A DNA stretch of 64,000 bases. Origin: Nocardia sp. NBC_00565 (lineage in GTDB: Bacteria; Actinomycetota; Actinomycetes; Mycobacteriales; Mycobacteriaceae). Position numbers and translations under genes: made by a program. The DNA lies in NCBI RefSeq assembly GCF_036345915.1, contig NZ_CP107785.1:4092001-4156000 (forward strand), written 5' to 3'. Positions 18,469-28,264 of this stretch are shown in pieces (the first letter of the stretch is position 1; every line of letters begins with the position of its first letter). Below the pieces are notes generated by a model. It did not search any database. It was not told where the DNA came from and saw nothing but the letters and a program-made list of their open reading frames with translations.

Positions 18469-20412
18469 ATGCCTCCACAATCGATCGACGCGGCGCACCA
18501 AAGTGATGTCGGCGCAGCGAAATTGGAAAAGGTCGTAATTCGGTTCGCCGGGGACTCCGGGGACGGGATGCAGCTCACCGGTGACCGCTTCACCCACGAG
18601 GCGGCGGCATTCGGCAACGACCTCGCCACCCAGCCCAACTTCCCGGCCGAGATCCGGGCGCCCCAGGGCACGCTACCGGGCGTCTCGTCGTTCCAGATCC
18701 AAATCGCCGACTACGACATCCTCACCGCGGGCGATCAGCCCGACGTGCTGGTGGCGATGAATCCGGCCGCGCTGAAGTCGAATGTGGAGGATCTGCCGCG
18801 CGGGGCCACCCTCATCGTGAACACCGACGAGTTCACCAAACGCAATCTCGGCAAGGTCGGCTACGCCACGAATCCGCTCGACGACGAAACATTGAGCGAT
18901 TTCGTGGTCCACCGAGTGCCGATGACCTCGCTCACCCTCGGCGCCACCGAACCCACCGGCGTCGGCAAGAAAGACGGCCAGCGCGCGAAGAATATGTTCG
19001 CCCTCGGCCTGCTGTCCTGGATGTACGGGCGCCCGATCGGGGGCACCGAGCGCTTCCTGCGCGAGAAATTCGCCGCCAAACCCGATATCGCCGAGGCGAA
19101 TCTGCTCGCCTTCCGCGCGGGCTGGAACTACGGCGAGACCACCGAGAGCTTCGCCACCACCTTCGAGGTGGCCCCGGCCAAGCTGCCGCCGGGCACGTAT
19201 CGCCAGATCACCGGCAATACCGCGCTCGCCTACGGCCTGGTCACCGCGGGACAGCTGGCGGGGCTGCCGGTCTTCCTCGGCACCTATCCGATCACGCCCG
19301 CCTCGGACATCCTGCACGAACTGAGCAAGCACAAGAACTTCGACGTCACCACCTTCCAGGCCGAGGACGAGATCGCCGGAATCGGCGCGGCACTCGGCGC
19401 TTCGCTCGGCGGCGCACTCGGCGTCACCAGCACATCCGGTCCCGGGCTCGCGCTCAAGAGCGAGACCATCGGGCTCGCGGTGATGACGGAACTGCCGCTG
19501 GTGGTCGTCGACGTGCAGCGCGGCGGCCCATCCACCGGACTTCCGACCAAGACCGAACAAGCCGATCTGCTGCAGGCGCTGTACGGGCGCAACGGAGAAT
19601 CACCGGTCGCCGTGCTCGCGCCGCGCTCCCCCGCCGACTGCTTCGCCACCGCCGTCGAGGCCGCCCGCATCGCACTCACCTATCGCACGCCGGTGCTGCT
19701 GCTCTCCGACGGCGCGATCGCCAACGGTTCCGAACCGTGGTCGATTCCGCAGGTCGCCGACCTGGAGCCGATCGATCCGGGCTTCGAACCCGACGCCGAG
19801 GAGGGCACGGCGTTCGAGCCCTACGCCCGTGATCCCGATACCCTCGCCAGGCCGCTGGCGGTGCCGGGCACCGCGGGTCGCGCGCATCGGATCGGTGGCC
19901 TGGAGAAGGCCGACGGCAGCGGCAATATCTCCTACGAGCCCGCCAACCACGAGCTGATGGTGCGGCTGCGGCAGGCCAAGATCGACGGCATCGCCGTCCC
20001 CGAGCTCGAGATCGACGATCCGGACGGGCGTGCCGAGCTGCTGCTGATCGGCTGGGGTAGCTCCTACGGGCCGATCGGCGAGGCCTGTCGCCGGGCGCGC
20101 CGCCGCGGTGTCCCGGTCGCGCAGGCGCACCTGCGCCATCTCAATCCGTTGCCCGCCAACCTCGGTGCCGTGCTGCGGCGCTATCGCACGGTGGTCGCGC
20201 CGGAGATGAACGGCGGTCAAATGGCCATGCTGCTGCGCGCGAAGTACCTGGTGGATGTGCAGCCGTGGACGAAGATCGCGGGTACGGCATTCTCCGCGCA
20301 GGAACTCGTCGGAGTGATCGATGCGGCGCTCGACGGGTCGATCGAAGAGATGGAAAACGACAAGGCCTTCGCGGCGCGGTCGCGGGCCACGTATTTGTCT
20401 GGGGGTAACTGA
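18469..20412 (+). CDS. korA: 2-oxoglutarate:acceptor oxidoreductase, alpha (fused gamma-alpha) subunit
   Basis: 647 residues. Residues ~20-200 are the gamma domain (VIRFAGDSGDGMQLTGDRF), ~245-620 the alpha domain (GNTALAYGLVTAGQLAGLP, LGTYPITPASDILHELSKH) with PVLLLSDGAIANGSEPW. Fused gamma-alpha followed by beta is the arrangement of the KorAB 2-oxoglutarate:ferredoxin oxidoreductase (Rv2455c/Rv2454c in M. tuberculosis), which yields succinyl-CoA, CO2 and reduced ferredoxin. Stop and korB start overlap as TGATG, so the subunits are coupled. Substrate assignment rests on the family match. Confidence 0.93.
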   Translation: MPPQSIDAAHQSDVGAAKLEKVVIRFAGDSGDGMQLTGDRFTHEAAAFGNDLATQPNFPAEIRAPQGTLPGVSSFQIQIADYDILTAGDQPDVLVAMNPAALKSNVEDLPRGATLIVNTDEFTKRNLGKVGYATNPLDDETLSDFVVHRVPMTSLTLGATEPTGVGKKDGQRAKNMFALGLLSWMYGRPIGGTERFLREKFAAKPDIAEANLLAFRAGWNYGETTESFATTFEVAPAKLPPGTYRQITGNTALAYGLVTAGQLAGLPVFLGTYPITPASDILHELSKHKNFDVTTFQAEDEIAGIGAALGASLGGALGVTSTSGPGLALKSETIGLAVMTELPLVVVDVQRGGPSTGLPTKTEQADLLQALYGRNGESPVAVLAPRSPADCFATAVEAARIALTYRTPVLLLSDGAIANGSEPWSIPQVADLEPIDPGFEPDAEEGTAFEPYARDPDTLARPLAVPGTAGRAHRIGGLEKADGSGNISYEPANHELMVRLRQAKIDGIAVPELEIDDPDGRAELLLIGWGSSYGPIGEACRRARRRGVPVAQAHLRHLNPLPANLGAVLRRYRTVVAPEMNGGQMAMLLRAKYLVDVQPWTKIAGTAFSAQELVGVIDAALDGSIEEMENDKAFAARSRATYLSGGN

Positions 20413-21491
20413 TGACCATCGTCGAAACCTCGCTCGTCGGAACCGATCTCGGCCTCACCGGACTCTCGGGGGTGCCGGCGGCCGACGGGCCGCAGAAGGT
20501 CAAGGACTTCACCTCCGATCAGGAGGTGCGCTGGTGCCCGGGCTGCGGTGACTACGTAATCCTGGCGACCGTGCGCGGGTTCCTCGCCGAACTCGGATTG
20601 CGCAGGGAGAACCTGATGTTCGTCTCCGGGATCGGCTGCTCGAGCCGGTTCCCGTACTACCTCGAGGCCTACGGCATCCACTCGATCCACGGTCGCGCGC
20701 CCGCCATCGCGACCGGGATCGCGGTGACCCGGCCGGATCTGTCGGTCTGGGTGGTCACCGGTGACGGCGACGCGCTGTCCATCGGCGGCAACCACCTGAT
20801 CCACGCGCTGCGCCGCAATGTGAATATGACGATCCTGTTGTTCAACAACCGGATCTATGGACTCACCAAGGGCCAGTACTCCCCCACTTCGGAACCGGGC
20901 AAGATCACCAAGTCGACGCCGATGGGCTCGGTCGACCACCCGTTCAACACCCTGTCGGTCGCACTCGGCGCCGAGGCCAGCTTCGCCGCCCGCGCACTGG
21001 ACTCCGATCGCGCAGGCCTCACCGAGGTGCTGCGCGCTGCCGCCGAACACCGTGGCACCGCATTCGTGGAGATTCTGCAGGACTGCCCGATCTTCAACGA
21101 CGGCTCCTTCGACGTGCTGCGCAAAGGCGACGCCGAATCCCGCCTCATCCCGCTGCACGACGGCCAACCGATCCGCTTCGGCGCCGATGGTGAATTCGCC
21201 GTGGTCCGAGACGGTTTCGGGCTCGCGGTGGTGCGCGCCGACGAGGTCGAGGAGTCCGAGATCATCGTGCACGACGCCTACGCCGACAACCCGGAGTACG
21301 CGTACGCCCTGTCCCGCCTCTCCGACCAGGACCTGGGCCATGTGGTGACCGGCATCTTCCGCAATGTCACCCGGCCCACCTATGACGACGCGGTCCGCGC
21401 CCAGACCGCTGTGGCGCGGGAACGCAAACCGGTACAGGAGGATTCGCTGCAAGCCCTGCTCAATGGCCCAGAAACCTGGACCATCGCTTAG
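20412..21491 (+). CDS. korB: 2-oxoglutarate:acceptor oxidoreductase, beta subunit
   Basis: 359 residues from ATG sharing one base with the korA stop. Thiamine-diphosphate subunit: RWCPGCGDYVIL carries cluster cysteines, VTGDGDALSIGGNHLIHALR and MTILLFNNRIYGLTKGQYS form the GDG-NN thiamine/Mg site. A further cysteine (DCPIFNDG) completes the cluster ligand set usual in the family. Works with KorA; the ferredoxin partner is not here. Convergent with the MarR gene, 6 nt away. Confidence 0.93.
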   Translation: MTIVETSLVGTDLGLTGLSGVPAADGPQKVKDFTSDQEVRWCPGCGDYVILATVRGFLAELGLRRENLMFVSGIGCSSRFPYYLEAYGIHSIHGRAPAIATGIAVTRPDLSVWVVTGDGDALSIGGNHLIHALRRNVNMTILLFNNRIYGLTKGQYSPTSEPGKITKSTPMGSVDHPFNTLSVALGAEASFAARALDSDRAGLTEVLRAAAEHRGTAFVEILQDCPIFNDGSFDVLRKGDAESRLIPLHDGQPIRFGADGEFAVVRDGFGLAVVRADEVEESEIIVHDAYADNPEYAYALSRLSDQDLGHVVTGIFRNVTRPTYDDAVRAQTAVARERKPVQEDSLQALLNGPETWTIA

Positions 21492-21497
21492 CGGCGA

Positions 21498-21944
21498 CTA
21501 GTTCGGCAATCCCAGCCGATCCGCGAGCGCGCCGAGGATGCGATGCAAGGCGGCGCGCTCGGCGGCGGTGAGGTCCGCGGTCGTCTCGGCATCGATCGCA
21601 CGTGCCGCTTCGAGGCATTTGCGCAGTAGCGTGCGGCCTTGGGCGGTCAGGCTCAGAATCTGTCGGCGGCGATCCTCCGGGTCGCGCAGTCGATCGATGG
21701 CGCCGAGGGACTCCAAGTGGTCGGCCAGCGCGACGACCAGGCTCGGCGCGACTCGCAATATCTGCGCCATCTCCATCTGCGACGCGGGACCATTGGCCGC
21801 CAGGACATTCAGCATTCCGGCATGCTTCGGCTTGAGCCCGAGATCCGCCACGCCGACACTGAAGCGGTCGGTCAGGAACGCACCGAGCAGCCCGAGCCGG
21901 AAGGTGACGGTCTCCGGCAGATTCTCCGCCTTGACGTTCTTCAT
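21498..21944 (-). CDS. MarR-family transcriptional regulator
   Basis: 148 residues from ATG at 21944 (MKNVKAENLPETVTF); an ATG nine bases earlier is also possible. I prefer the inner one because a -10-like TATTAT (21957-21952) would start transcription right at it, giving a leaderless message. Winged helix: MEMAQILRVAPSLVVALADHLESLGAIDRLRDPEDRRRQILSLT in parts, with the DPEDRRR wing typical of MarR. Divergent from a DUF4267 membrane gene, with palindromes between, so it probably controls both. The ligand is unknown. Confidence 0.85.
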   Translation of the reverse strand: MKNVKAENLPETVTFRLGLLGAFLTDRFSVGVADLGLKPKHAGMLNVLAANGPASQMEMAQILRVAPSLVVALADHLESLGAIDRLRDPEDRRRQILSLTAQGRTLLRKCLEAARAIDAETTADLTAAERAALHRILGALADRLGLPN

Positions 21945-21962
21945 GGACCGCATAATACTGAT

Positions 21963-21988
21963 CTGAAATCATTCAGTCTTTGAACGAT
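21963..21988. promoter_or_regulatory. candidate MarR operator region
   Basis: Two overlapping inverted repeats: CTGAA-4-TTCAG (21963-21976) and ATCATTCA-5-TGAACGAT (21968-21988, 7 of 8 pairs). They sit between the divergent MarR and DUF4267 starts. Confidence 0.5.
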
Positions 21989-22002
21989 TCTAGGAGTGAA
22001 AG

Positions 22003-22398
22003 ATGCAGACCGAGATGCTCAGCAAGTCCGCGATCATCGTCAACGCAATCGGCGCGGGTGTCGCCATGGCATTCAGCGCCGCGGCTCTCGTCGACCCCGC
22101 CCTCGCCATAACCGGCAGCGCGGACTCCCCGGGTGTCGATCTGTACGCGCAGGCCTACGCCGCCCGCGCCATCCCGCTGGGCGCCGCCCTACTGTCCAGC
22201 CTGACCAGCCGCCGCAAGCGGGGCCTGCTTCCGCTGCTGACCGTTTCCGGGGCGGTCCAACTCGGCGATGTCGCTATCGGCGCCACCCAGGGGATCCCCG
22301 GCATGATGGTCGGCGGCACCGCGCTCGCGCTCATTCATCTCGCCACTGCCTGCCAGTTGGCCATCGGCAGGAGTCGCGACGCCGCGGTGATCGCCTGA
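22003..22398 (+). CDS. DUF4267-like small membrane protein
   Basis: 131 residues from ATG with an AGGAG ribosome site at 21992-21996. Four predicted membrane helices (IIVNAIGAGVAMAFSAAALV, AIPLGAALLSSL, LLPLLTVSGAVQLGDVAIGA, MMVGGTALALIHLATACQL). Overall pattern and size match DUF4267 proteins, often next to MarR or TetR regulators. No biochemical function known. It is divergent from the MarR gene. Confidence 0.75.
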   Translation: MQTEMLSKSAIIVNAIGAGVAMAFSAAALVDPALAITGSADSPGVDLYAQAYAARAIPLGAALLSSLTSRRKRGLLPLLTVSGAVQLGDVAIGATQGIPGMMVGGTALALIHLATACQLAIGRSRDAAVIA

Positions 22399-22594
22399 GC
22401 CATGGATGGGCGCGATCGAACCGTCCAGTAGCTGCGCCGCGGTGATCGCGCCGCAATCCCCCATCATGTGCCGCATCCCGGACGAACCGGGAATCCGTAC
22501 CTGTCAAGACAATACGAGGTCGAACCGGGTCGCTCGATCACGCGGAAACCAGGTCACCCTGTTGCGAGCAATCGTCCCAACCGGTGGCCGACGA

Positions 22595-23641
<1,047 letters not shown>

Positions 23642-23830
23642 CTAACGACTCTCACCGCCCGCGAACCCGAGTGGTGAGCTACGTGACACTCGTCTCCACC
23701 AACCCATCCAACGCGCCCAGCAAACAATGAGCAAGAGCCGGAACAGCCGCGCGCACCGTATTCGGCATCTCCCGCGATATCGCATCGCATTCTCGCGCGC
23801 CGCGCCAATTCGCGCCCAGCCCGACACAAC

Positions 23831-24487
23831 TCAGCCGAGTGCCGCGACTTCCTGATCGGTCAGCACGATCGGCGATACGTAATCCTTCGCCCTGGCCAGT
23901 TGCACGGCGCGATACAACGGCCGCTCCTCGAGTCCCGCGTCGCGCGCCTCCGCGCGCAACTGATGCACCAGCATGGTCGAAACCGATACCGCCGCGGCGA
24001 GTTCGCTGGTGGCCAGTGCGTCGGCGAGCTTGCGCAGACCGAGCAGGTGGAGTTCGCGCCCGCTGCCCGCGTCGGTGTACATCGCCAACGGGACGACCTG
24101 TGATTCCACGCCCGCGGTCACGCGCAGGACGATGCGGCTCAAACGGTCCGGGAAGATGAGTATCTCGACCCCGTTCGCGGCCGCGATATCCACCTGCCGC
24201 TCCCTGAACACCCGGCGCGCGTGAATCGTGGTCCCGGCCAACCACATCCGTCGCCGCCGCAGGGCGACGGCGTACGCGACGGTCGGTGCGCCGACGGCGA
24301 GTCCGATCGCGAGCGCGATCGGCCACGGCACCAAAAGCGCCGCGAGCAGCGCCGCGCCGAAACCCACTCCCACCGCGGCGAGGGCGAGTCGGCGCAGCAT
24401 GGGGGCGTAGGTCTCGGGCGCGACGAGGTCGAGCCCGACCGTCGGAACCGGTTGGGCTGACCCGGGATTCGGGGGTTCTACAGGCAC
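23831..24487 (-). CDS. membrane protein with PH-like soluble domain, unknown function
   Basis: 218 residues. A helix hairpin at ~30-75 (LALAAVGVGFGAALLAALL, PIALAIGLAVGAPTVAYAV) is followed by a soluble domain whose start (MWLAGTTIHARRVFRERQVD, then GVEILIFPDRLSRIVLRVT) resembles bacterial PH domains by strand pattern. The C-terminus is helical. No motif or symbol can be assigned. Just downstream of hisS on the same strand (42 nt), perhaps cotranscribed. Confidence 0.65.
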   Translation of the reverse strand: MPVEPPNPGSAQPVPTVGLDLVAPETYAPMLRRLALAAVGVGFGAALLAALLVPWPIALAIGLAVGAPTVAYAVALRRRRMWLAGTTIHARRVFRERQVDIAAANGVEILIFPDRLSRIVLRVTAGVESQVVPLAMYTDAGSGRELHLLGLRKLADALATSELAAAVSVSTMLVHQLRAEARDAGLEERPLYRAVQLARAKDYVSPIVLTDQEVAALG

Positions 24488-24529
24488 GGCTGCGCATTCG
24501 TCCGGGTGCGAGTGTCTCCCGGCACCGTA

Positions 24530-25807
24530 CTATCCGACCGGACGCAGCGCGGCCGCGACGGCGGCGACCGTCTCGTCCAGTGGGATCTGGCGCTGGTCAC
24601 CGGTGGCCATATCCTTCAGGCCGATGGTGTTCTCGGCGAGGTCACGATCACCGAGGACCAGGGTGAACTTCGCACCGGACTTGTCGGCGGCCTTCAAGGA
24701 ACCCTTGACGCCGCGACCACCGTAGGCCAGATCGACCCGAATGCCCGCCGCCCGCAGCTGCGCGGCCAGTACGACCAGGCGCTGCTTGGCGGCATCGCCC
24801 AGTGACACCCCGTAGACCTCACAGCGGGCCGGATCGCCCGCCGACTTGCCCTCGGCCTGCAACGCGAGCATGGTGCGGTCCACACCGAGCCCGAAACCGA
24901 TGCCGGACAACGGTTGTCCGCCCAGCTCGGCCATCAGCCCGTCGTAGCGACCGCCCCCGCCGATACCCGACTGCGCTCCGAGACCGTCGTGCACGAATTC
25001 GAAGGTCGTCTTCGTGTAGTAGTCCAGGCCGCGCACCATGCGCGGATTCACCACATACGGCACGCCGAGCGCGTCCAGGTAACCGAGCACCTGCTCGAAG
25101 TGCGTCTTCGCCGACTCCGACAGGTGATCGATCATCAGCGGCGCGTTCGCGGTCATCTCGCGCACCTCGGGCCGCTTGTCATCGAGCACGCGCAGCGGAT
25201 TCAGCTGCGCCCTCCGCTTGGTCTCCTCGTCCAACGGCAGCTCGAACAGGAACTCCTGCAACAACTCTCGATACTGCGGACGGCAGGTCTCGTCACCCAG
25301 CGAGGTGATCTCGAGCCGGAATCCGTCCAGACCGAGCCCGCGATATCCGGCGTCGGCGATCGCGATCACCTCGGCGTCCAGCGCCGGATCATCGACGCCG
25401 ATGGCCTCGACGCCGACCTGCTGCAGCTGCCGGTACCGACCGGCCTGCGGACGCTCGTAGCGGAAGAACGGCCCCGAGTACACCAACTTCACCGGCAGCT
25501 GACCACGATCGAGCCCGTTTTCGATAACCGCCCGCATGACACCCGCGGTGCCCTCCGGCCGCAGCGTGACGCTGCGCTCGCCGCGGTCGGCGAAGGTGTA
25601 CATCTCCTTGGTCACCACATCGGTGGACTCGCCGACGCCCCGCGCGAACAGCCCGGTGTCCTCGAAGATCGGCAGCTCCACATGCCCGTACCCGGCGAGT
25701 CGGGCGGCGCCGATCAGGCCGTCGCGCACCGCGACGAACTCGGCCGAACCGGGTGGCACGTAATCCGGAACCCCCTTCGGGGCGGAGAAGCTGCTGGTCT
25801 TGGTCAC
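24530..25807 (-). CDS. hisS: histidyl-tRNA synthetase
   Basis: 425 residues from GTG at 25807 ([19 protein letters not shown]), the usual N-terminus; the open frame continues upstream without homology. Class II motifs: [34 protein letters not shown], histidine-binding [15 protein letters not shown] and GGGRYDGL, motif 3 [15 protein letters not shown]. The C-terminal anticodon domain starts near residue 330. Corresponds to Rv2580c. In M. tuberculosis a metallo-hydrolase gene (Rv2581c) lies between hisS and ppiB; it is absent here. Confidence 0.95.
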   Translation of the reverse strand: MTKTSSFSAPKGVPDYVPPGSAEFVAVRDGLIGAARLAGYGHVELPIFEDTGLFARGVGESTDVVTKEMYTFADRGERSVTLRPEGTAGVMRAVIENGLDRGQLPVKLVYSGPFFRYERPQAGRYRQLQQVGVEAIGVDDPALDAEVIAIADAGYRGLGLDGFRLEITSLGDETCRPQYRELLQEFLFELPLDEETKRRAQLNPLRVLDDKRPEVREMTANAPLMIDHLSESAKTHFEQVLGYLDALGVPYVVNPRMVRGLDYYTKTTFEFVHDGLGAQSGIGGGGRYDGLMAELGGQPLSGIGFGLGVDRTMLALQAEGKSAGDPARCEVYGVSLGDAAKQRLVVLAAQLRAAGIRVDLAYGGRGVKGSLKAADKSGAKFTLVLGDRDLAENTIGLKDMATGDQRQIPLDETVAAVAAALRPVG

Positions 25808-26001
25808 GATGGTCCAGTTTCCACCACCACCGCCCGTCAAGTCCAACCGGTTTGTCGTCGCCATCGGATCGCTGGAAAACACAGCCGGTTTCGGACCGCC
25901 GAGGACCGCGCGCAGCGCAGCCGAATCGACCTGCTGAGCAGTCTCAGGAATAGATGGCACAATCCAGTGCCGTACGTAACGGATACGGGAGGAACATGGT
26001 A

Positions 26002-26799
26002 GTGCCGAGCAATGAACAGCGACGGGCAGCGGCGAAACGCAAGCTGGAGCGCCAGCTGGCCAACCGGGCCGATCGGGCGCGCAAGCGCAGGACACTCATG
26101 ATCGCCGGGTCCGCGCTCGGCGTGGTCGTCGTGGCAGCGGCGGCCGTCGGTGTGTACTTCCTGACCAAGGGTGATGACAAGCCCGCCGCCATCAGCTGCG
26201 ACTACCGCGACGGTCAGAAGCCCGCGGACAAACCGGTGAACAAGCCGCGCACCAGTGGCATCGAGAACACCGGCGACAATGCCTCGCTCAGCATGAGCGT
26301 GGAGACCACTCAGGGCCCCATCGGCCTGACCCTGGACAACGCCAAGGCGCCGTGCACGGTGAACAGCTTCGCCAGCCTGGCCGGTCAGGGCTACTTCGAC
26401 AACACCGTCTGCCACCGCATGACCGCGGACGAGGGCCTGAAGGTGCTGCAGTGCGGCGACCCGACGGGCACCGGTATGGGCGGACCGGGCTACGAGTTCG
26501 ACAACGAGTACCCGACCAACCGGTATAGCCCGGCCGACCCGGCGCTGCAGCAGCCGATGGACTACAAACGCGGCGTGCTCGCCATGGCCAACGCCGGCCC
26601 CGGCACCAATGGCAGCCAGTTCTTCATCGTCTACGGCGATTCGCAGCTGCCGCCGAACTACACCATCTTCGGCACGGTCGATCCGGACAGCATGGCCACT
26701 CTGGACAAGATCGCCGCTGGCGGCCAGGACAACTCCAACGGCCAGGGCGACGGCAAGCCGAACCTGCCGGTGACCATCCAGTCGGTTCGCATCGACTAG
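26002..26799 (+). CDS. ppiB: membrane-anchored cyclophilin-type peptidyl-prolyl isomerase
   Basis: 265 residues from GTG ([16 protein letters not shown]), nine bases after GGGAGGA (25987-25993); an ATG six bases earlier is possible but too close to that ribosome site. A basic cytoplasmic helix (1-35), one membrane helix (~36-56, [20 protein letters not shown]), a linker, then an extracytoplasmic cyclophilin domain with [23 protein letters not shown] and [15 protein letters not shown]. Two active-site positions common in cyclophilins are varied (CHRM for FHRV). Equivalent of Rv2582. Confidence 0.9.
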   Translation: MPSNEQRRAAAKRKLERQLANRADRARKRRTLMIAGSALGVVVVAAAAVGVYFLTKGDDKPAAISCDYRDGQKPADKPVNKPRTSGIENTGDNASLSMSVETTQGPIGLTLDNAKAPCTVNSFASLAGQGYFDNTVCHRMTADEGLKVLQCGDPTGTGMGGPGYEFDNEYPTNRYSPADPALQQPMDYKRGVLAMANAGPGTNGSQFFIVYGDSQLPPNYTIFGTVDPDSMATLDKIAAGGQDNSNGQGDGKPNLPVTIQSVRID

Positions 26800-26803
26800 C
26801 CGG

Positions 26804-26831
26804 CCCTTTCGAGCGACCTGCGAGCAGTCGC
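26804..26831. repeat. intergenic repeat, copy 2
   Basis: Second copy of the 27-nt motif at 16173-16199, with one A-to-G change and the same stem. Lies just after the ppiB stop. Confidence 0.6.
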
Positions 26832-26862
26832 CAGCGACACGCACGTTCCCGGTGCTCGCTTC

Positions 26863-26901
26863 GTTCGGGCCCGCTGCGCAGAATGGGCGGCGGGCCCGAA
26901 C
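26863..26901. terminator. intrinsic terminator after ppiB
   Basis: Perfect 12-bp stem GTTCGGGCCCGC (26863-26874) with GCGGGCCCGAAC (26890-26901), loop 15 nt. No U-run follows, as is common in high-GC actinobacteria. Confidence 0.7.
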
Positions 26902-26919
26902 TGTCTCCCTGGAACCCAG

Positions 26920-26938
26920 TCAGGATAGGCGAGCCTAA
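26920..26938. promoter_or_regulatory. possible IdeR/DtxR-like iron box
   Basis: TCAGGATAGGCGAGCCTAA matches 15 of 19 positions of the IdeR consensus TWAGGTWAGSCTWACCTWA, around a perfect TAGGC-GA-GCCTA core. It is in the 458-nt gap (26800-27257) between ppiB and the coiled-coil gene, 320 nt from the latter. That gap also holds a CGGCAC/GTGCCG inverted repeat (27022-27046) and no convincing gene. Confidence 0.35.
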
Positions 26939-27257
26939 TCGTTCGGTAAGGATGCACTAATACCGGAGATCCTACGGAGGTTTCACCTACCCGCCGGAAT
27001 TGTGCGATATATGCTGTTAAGCGGCACACCCATACGGTTGGTGCCGAGCTTTCTCGGGTAATCTCGAACAAGGAGACGCGTAGCGTAGTCATCCCCTTAA
27101 CTGGGCGATCCCCGTCCGGGAATGCCACGCCACGAGTCCTCTGGGTGTCCACGTTTGCAGGCGGGGCGTCGCTCGGCGGATTACAGTTCGGCGTGGCGGT
27201 GTCCGTGACGAAGCACCACAACATCCATAGTGATCACTGCAGCATCGGGGAGCAGCC

Positions 27258-27812
27258 ATGTCCGAGGAACTGGACGACATCGGCCGGGAAACCGCGGCCA
27301 TGATGAGGACTATGTTGCAGCTTGCGACCCTGGTCGCGCTGCGGACCCGGGAGCGTGGTCAGAAAGAAGCCGAGGCTCGCGTCAAGGTCACCGAGGCCCG
27401 TATCAAGGAGGCCAGGGAGCTCCAGATCCGTGAGGCCCGAGACGCCAAGGCGAAGGACCCACGCAACCTCGAACTCGCACGCATGGTCGAGAAAACGGTT
27501 CCGGCCAAGGGTATTTCGTTGGAGAAGGATCGTTTCTCCGCACAGGCCGAAGCCAGCCGGATGGCCGCCACGGCCTCCGCCCAGGCCAAACCGCTCATCC
27601 GTTACGACTCCGCGGAACGCCGGATGGCCATCGCGGCACATCTGGCCCGCATCGGTATCGCACCGGAGTTGGCGGCGGTGCGGATGCTCATCGAAGTAGG
27701 CCAGGCCCAACCGCCCGAAGAAGCGGTTCGCATCCGTGACGAAGCGACCCGCGCCGCCGCGGCACGAGGCCGGGAACAGGAAGCACGCGGCTTGGAACGC
27801 GTGCGGCAGTAG
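27258..27812 (+). CDS. charged coiled-coil protein at the border of the secretion cluster, unknown function
   Basis: 184 residues from ATG with GGGGAG upstream. Residues 5-75 and 145-184 are long, highly charged helices (EAEARVKVTEARIKEARELQ, AARGREQEARGLERV) likely to form coiled coils; no signal or membrane segment. It faces the T4SS-like operon across a 12-bp-stem terminator. Its place beside a DUF4913-TraG pair is where plasmid elements often carry a mobilisation gene, but I see no relaxase histidine cluster or nickase motif. Not recognised. Confidence 0.65.
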   Translation: MSEELDDIGRETAAMMRTMLQLATLVALRTRERGQKEAEARVKVTEARIKEARELQIREARDAKAKDPRNLELARMVEKTVPAKGISLEKDRFSAQAEASRMAATASAQAKPLIRYDSAERRMAIAAHLARIGIAPELAAVRMLIEVGQAQPPEEAVRIRDEATRAAAARGREQEARGLERVRQ

Positions 27813-27834
27813 CCGATCCGGCAGCAGAAATCGA

Positions 27835-27862
27835 AAACGCCCGCTGATTCCAGCGGGCGTTT
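27835..27862. terminator. bidirectional intrinsic terminator
   Basis: Perfect stem AAACGCCCGCTG / CAGCGGGCGTTT with a 4-nt ATTC loop, then CGACTTTT on the plus strand. It ends both the coiled-coil gene and the 17.5-kb minus-strand operon. Confidence 0.9.
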
Positions 27863-27877
27863 CGACTTTTCAGGGTC

Positions 27878-28264
27878 TCACATACGGAAGTCACCGATGG
27901 TCGGATCGCCGAACAGCCCCTGTGCCGGGGACTTCAGCGGCAGCGGGCTCAGCATGTCCTTGTGGCCGTTGCGCACACTGCAGTACTTGAACGGCCCGCG
28001 CGGATCGAACAGCTTGGCCATATGCGGATCCGCGTGGTCCAGGAACCAGACACTCAACCCGGTGCTCGGATCCAGCCGGTAGTGTTCCCATGCCCGCCAG
28101 AGCGCGTCCAGCCGGGCCACCGCCTCGGCATGCTTCCACCACTCCGGGCACCACACCGTTTCACTGATGTCGGTGACCTGGCGCCGGTACACCAGACTGA
28201 GGTAGTTCTCGACGAACTCCACCACGTTGGTGTAGATCATGGGCTGTTGCTGCTGTTCGGTCAC
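27878..28264 (-). CDS. DUF4913 family protein, last gene of the secretion operon
   Basis: 128 residues. Motifs TVWCPEWWKHAEAVARLDAL, WRAWEHYRLDPSTGLSVWF and HADPHMAKLFDPRGPFKYC are the hallmark of DUF4913 (PF16259), a family found mainly on actinobacterial plasmids and conjugative elements next to TraG/TraD-like coupling proteins and relaxases (family knowledge). The start codon overlaps the stop of the VirD4-like gene by 4 nt. Probably a small adaptor of the coupling protein; this is inference. No membrane segment. Confidence 0.88.
   Translation of the reverse strand: MTEQQQQPMIYTNVVEFVENYLSLVYRRQVTDISETVWCPEWWKHAEAVARLDALWRAWEHYRLDPSTGLSVWFLDHADPHMAKLFDPRGPFKYCSVRNGHKDMLSPLPLKSPAQGLFGDPTIGDFRM

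Noticed and set aside
26796..27224. A 142-codon minus-strand frame in the ppiB-coiled-coil gap
   Set aside because: Runs through the ppiB terminator and the repeat, has no ribosome site or recognisable motif, and its amino-acid composition looks random.
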